This document shows positions 61,767 through 64,000 of a stretch of DNA of 64,000 nt, in pieces. The DNA lies in the NCBI RefSeq assembly GCF_025717675.1, contig NZ_JAJIRT010000003.1:1-64000 (forward strand), read 5' to 3'. Both the position numbers and the translations under genes were made by a program. Source of the DNA: Paucibacter sp. DJ2R-2 (lineage in GTDB: Bacteria > Pseudomonadota > Gammaproteobacteria > Burkholderiales > Burkholderiaceae_C). Every line of letters starts with the position of its first letter. The first letter of the stretch is position 1. The notes beneath the pieces were generated by a model. It saw nothing but the letters and a program-made list of their open reading frames with translations. It ran no database searches and was not told where the DNA came from.

Positions 61767-62588
61767 ATGGACATTCGTAAGCTGCAACGCGCCATCGTCG
61801 ATGGTTTGGAAGATGTGAAGGCCCAGAACATCGTGGTCTTCAACACGGAGCACCTGTCGCCGCTGTTCGAACGCGTGATCATCGCGTCCGGCACCAGCAA
61901 CCGGCAGACCAAGGCCCTGGCTTCCAGCGTGCGCGTGACAGTCAAGGAGCGTGGCATGGATGTGCTGCGCTGCGAAGGCGAAGAGAACGGCGAATGGATC
62001 ATCGTCGACTGCGGCGCGGCCGTCGTCCACGTGATGCAGCCGGCCATCCGCGACTACTACCATCTCGAAGAAATCTGGGGCGGCAAGCCGGTCAAGCTGG
62101 CTTTGAACGATGGCAAGACCAAGCTGGTCAAGGCCTCGGAAGAAGAGGACGAAGAAGAAGACGCAGCTCCAGTCAAGAAGAGCGCGGCGAAGAAGAAAGC
62201 GGCTGTCAAGCCTTCGCTGCCGGGCAAGCCGGGCGTGAGCAAGAAGGCGGCGGCAGCTGCCGCGGAAGCCAAGCCTGTGGCCAAGAAGGTTGCGGCCAAG
62301 AAGGCTCCGGCCAAGAAGAGCGCCAGCAGCCGAGAGGTCGATGCCAAGACTCCGGCCGCCAAGACCATCAAGGTTGGCCTCACCAAGCCGGCGACCAAAC
62401 CCGCTGCCAAGAAACCTGCGGCCAAGAAGGTTGCGACCAAGACCGTGGGTGTGAAGAAGGCCCCGGCCAAGGCAGCCGCGGCCAAGCCAGCCGTCAAGGC
62501 TGTGGCCAAGAAGGTCGCCGCTAAACCGGCCACCAAGCCGGCCACCAAACCGGCCGCCAAAAAGACAGCGCTCAAGAAGAACGTTTGA
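61767..62588 (+). CDS. rsfS: Ribosomal silencing factor RsfS with H1-like tail
   Basis: Residues about 1-115 are a complete RsfS domain (IVDGLEDVKAQNIVVFN, ASGTSNRQTKALASSV, WIIVDCGAAVVHVM, YYHLEEIW). This domain blocks 50S-30S joining by binding uL14. A short acidic patch (EEEDEEEDA) then leads to a tail of about 145 residues built of KKAPAKK, KKVAAK and KPATKP units, like histone H1 or AlgP. At 273 residues it is more than twice the usual length. The tail may bind RNA or DNA. Confidence 0.93.
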   Translation: MDIRKLQRAIVDGLEDVKAQNIVVFNTEHLSPLFERVIIASGTSNRQTKALASSVRVTVKERGMDVLRCEGEENGEWIIVDCGAAVVHVMQPAIRDYYHLEEIWGGKPVKLALNDGKTKLVKASEEEDEEEDAAPVKKSAAKKKAAVKPSLPGKPGVSKKAAAAAAEAKPVAKKVAAKKAPAKKSASSREVDAKTPAAKTIKVGLTKPATKPAAKKPAAKKVATKTVGVKKAPAKAAAAKPAVKAVAKKVAAKPATKPATKPAAKKTALKKNV

Positions 62589-62602
62589 GCGCCGTCTGAA
62601 CG

Positions 62603-63070
62603 ATGCGTTTGTTCTTGATCGCCGTGGGCCAGCGTCAGCCGGCCTGGGCGGATACCGCCTATGAGGACTTTGCCAAGCGCTTTCCGCCCGAGATGCGCTT
62701 GGAGCTCAAGGTCGTCAAGGCCGAAACCCGGGGCAGCAAAACGGCCGAGCAATTGATGGCGGCCGAGGCGCAGCGTCTGGAGTCGGCCTGCCCCAAGGGC
62801 GTGCGCCGCATCATCCTCGATGAGCGTGGGGAGCGCCGCACCAGCAAACAGCTGGCCGAGCGCATGCAGCTCTGGATGGGTGAGGGCCGTGATGCGGCCC
62901 TCTTCATCGGCGGCCCCGATGGCCTGCACCCGGAGCTCAAGGCCACGGCCGATGAAACCCTGCGCCTGTCCGACCTGACCCTGCCGCATGCCTTTGCCCG
63001 CGTCCTGCTGGCCGAAGGCTTGTACCGCGCCTGGACCGTGATGACCGGCCACCCCTACCACCGAGAATGA
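62603..63070 (+). CDS. rlmH: 23S rRNA pseudouridine-1915 methyltransferase RlmH
   Basis: The 155-residue SPOUT enzyme methylates m3-psi-1915 in helix 69. It has [43 protein letters not shown] and [22 protein letters not shown] with the C-terminal HPYHRE. Its stop overlaps the maf start (ATGA). Confidence 0.97.
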   Translation: MRLFLIAVGQRQPAWADTAYEDFAKRFPPEMRLELKVVKAETRGSKTAEQLMAAEAQRLESACPKGVRRIILDERGERRTSKQLAERMQLWMGEGRDAALFIGGPDGLHPELKATADETLRLSDLTLPHAFARVLLAEGLYRAWTVMTGHPYHRE

Positions 63071-63678
63071 GCAGCTCCGGCAATTTCATCTATCTGGCTT
63101 CGCAAAGCCCGCGCCGGCGCCAGCTGCTGGAGCAACTCGGCGTGCGCCATGAGCTTTTGCTGCCCGGGCCCGAGGAAGATGCTGAGGCGCTGGAGGCCGT
63201 TTTGCCCGGCGAGGCGCCTGAGGCGTATGTGGCGCGCGTGACCCAAGCCAAGCTCGATGCTGCGCTCTTGCGTCGCGCTGCGCGTGGCCTGCCCGAAGCA
63301 CCGGTGCTGTGCTCCGACACCACCGTGGCGGTGGATCAGCAGATCCTGGGCAAGCCGGTCGATGTGGAGGACGCGTTGCGCACCCTGCGTCTGCTGGCCG
63401 GGCGTCGGCACCGCGTGATCACGGCGGTGGCTGTGGGGCAAGTTGAGCGGCGGGAGGCTGCCCTCAACGTTTCCGAAGTCGAGTTCGCGCCGGTCGGTGA
63501 GGACGCCCTGCGCCGCTATGTGGACAGCGGGGAGCCCTTCGGCAAGGCGGGCGCCTATGCGATACAAAGTCAGGCGGCCGCCTGGATTTCGCGCATCGAG
63601 GGCAGCTATTCAGGCATCATGGGTCTGCCCCTGTTTGAGACCGCGCAATTGCTGAGCGCCTGGGGCTGGCGCTTCTGA
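63067..63678 (+). CDS. maf: Maf-family nucleotide pyrophosphatase
   Basis: The 203-residue protein has the Maf signatures [45 protein letters not shown] and [14 protein letters not shown]. The YhdE-type members hydrolyse dTTP/UTP and modified nucleotides. The place between rlmH and rng matches YhdE. Confidence 0.94.
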   Translation: MSSSGNFIYLASQSPRRRQLLEQLGVRHELLLPGPEEDAEALEAVLPGEAPEAYVARVTQAKLDAALLRRAARGLPEAPVLCSDTTVAVDQQILGKPVDVEDALRTLRLLAGRRHRVITAVAVGQVERREAALNVSEVEFAPVGEDALRRYVDSGEPFGKAGAYAIQSQAAAWISRIEGSYSGIMGLPLFETAQLLSAWGWRF

Positions 63679-63724
63679 GATCCGATCTTCGCGCAGGGGC
63701 GCCGACGACAGACCGAGTCTTGTC

Positions 63725-63791
63725 GCATGAAGGCCCGAACGTTTCACGGCCCTCATGCAACAGCACTTGCAACAGCATTTGCGACAGCATT
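63725..63791 (+). promoter_or_regulatory. Hairpin and 12-bp tandem repeat before rng
   Basis: GCATGAAGGCC (63725-63735) pairs with GGCCCTCATGC (63748-63758), with one mismatch and a 12-nt loop. Three 12-bp units TGCAACAGCAYT run from 63756 to 63791, the first overlapping the hairpin. There is no T run, so it is not an ordinary terminator. It may be a leader structure of rng. Confidence 0.45.
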
Positions 63792-63812
63792 CGAGGATTG
63801 AGACGAGACGCC

Positions 63813-64000
63813 ATGGAAGACATCCTGATCAATTGGTCGCCGCAGGAAACGCGCGTGGCCGTGGTGGAAAACGGTTCGGTGCAAGAGCTCCACGTCGAGC
63901 GCACGCTGGAGCGGGGCCTGGTGGGCAATGTCTATTCGGGCAAGGTCGCCCGGGTGCTGCCTGGCATGCAGTCCGCCTTCATCGACATCGGCCTGGAGCG
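63813..64000 (+). CDS. rng: Ribonuclease G (partial, N-terminal part)
   Basis: The first 62 codons are present. The start MEDILINWSPQETRVAVVENG, followed by ERGLVGNVYSGKVARVLPGMQSAFIDIGLE, is the RNase E/G N-terminus and S1 entry; the short MEDILIN start marks RNase G. It processes 16S rRNA 5' ends and decays messages. The gene runs out of the window. Confidence 0.95.
   Translation, partial: MEDILINWSPQETRVAVVENGSVQELHVERTLERGLVGNVYSGKVARVLPGMQSAFIDIGLE

Overview
The window is high-GC chromosomal DNA of a flagellated betaproteobacterium, most likely Burkholderiales of the Roseateles/Paucibacter/Rubrivivax type. The reasons are the flhDC master regulator, the order motAB-cheYZ-flhBAFG-fliA, an H1-like lysine/alanine tail on RsfS, and small Burkholderiales-type proteins (DUF3460, DUF1841) beside scpA and the flagellar genes. 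Genes are densely packed, with many 4-bp ATGA stop/start overlaps. No tRNA, rRNA, CRISPR array, phage or complete insertion sequence was seen.

Region 1 (1-11.9 kb) is the regulatory and export half of the flagellar regulon on the plus strand: end of flhD, flhC, a membrane-anchored methyltransferase, motA, motB, cheY, cheZ, flhB, flhA, flhF, an flhG-like gene without a Walker A motif, and fliA. A good sigma-28 promoter precedes motA. Three tandem 78-bp repeats sit between motA and motB and seem to supply the motB ribosome binding site. The flhA-flhF spacer holds a 36-codon open frame that overlaps both neighbours, with a hairpin over the flhF ribosome binding site.

Region 2 (12.0-25.5 kb) is a signalling block: a soluble chemoreceptor, a diguanylate cyclase, a REC-PAS-GGDEF-EAL protein, an HPt protein, a membrane histidine kinase, a REC-ANTAR regulator, a giant multi-PAS HisKA_2-type kinase and an EAL-like/HDOD protein. 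It lies inside the flagellar locus and probably links phosphorelay, cyclic-di-GMP and RNA-level control to motility.

Region 3 (25.5-38.1 kb) is the structural operon flgBCDEFGHIJKL on the minus strand, with divergent flgA-flgM-flgN. A sigma-28 promoter precedes flgM and a terminator follows flgN.

Region 4 (38.1-57.4 kb) is mixed: a DUF1841 gene, a KefC/KefF potassium efflux pair, an orphan ParA, a LuxR-type regulator, scpA, DUF3460, a SulP transporter, a periplasmic binding protein, metG, a 0.6-kb spacer rich in DnaA boxes, minCDE, glnS, a LytS/LytTR-type two-component pair and a HerA-like ATPase.

Region 5 (57.4-64 kb) is housekeeping on the plus strand: yebC, then a tight run purD, acyltransferase, hemF, nadD, rsfS, rlmH, maf and the start of rng.

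Two nearly identical copies of a 165-175 bp hairpin-forming element with inverted ends, in opposite orientation, lie after cheZ and after minE.
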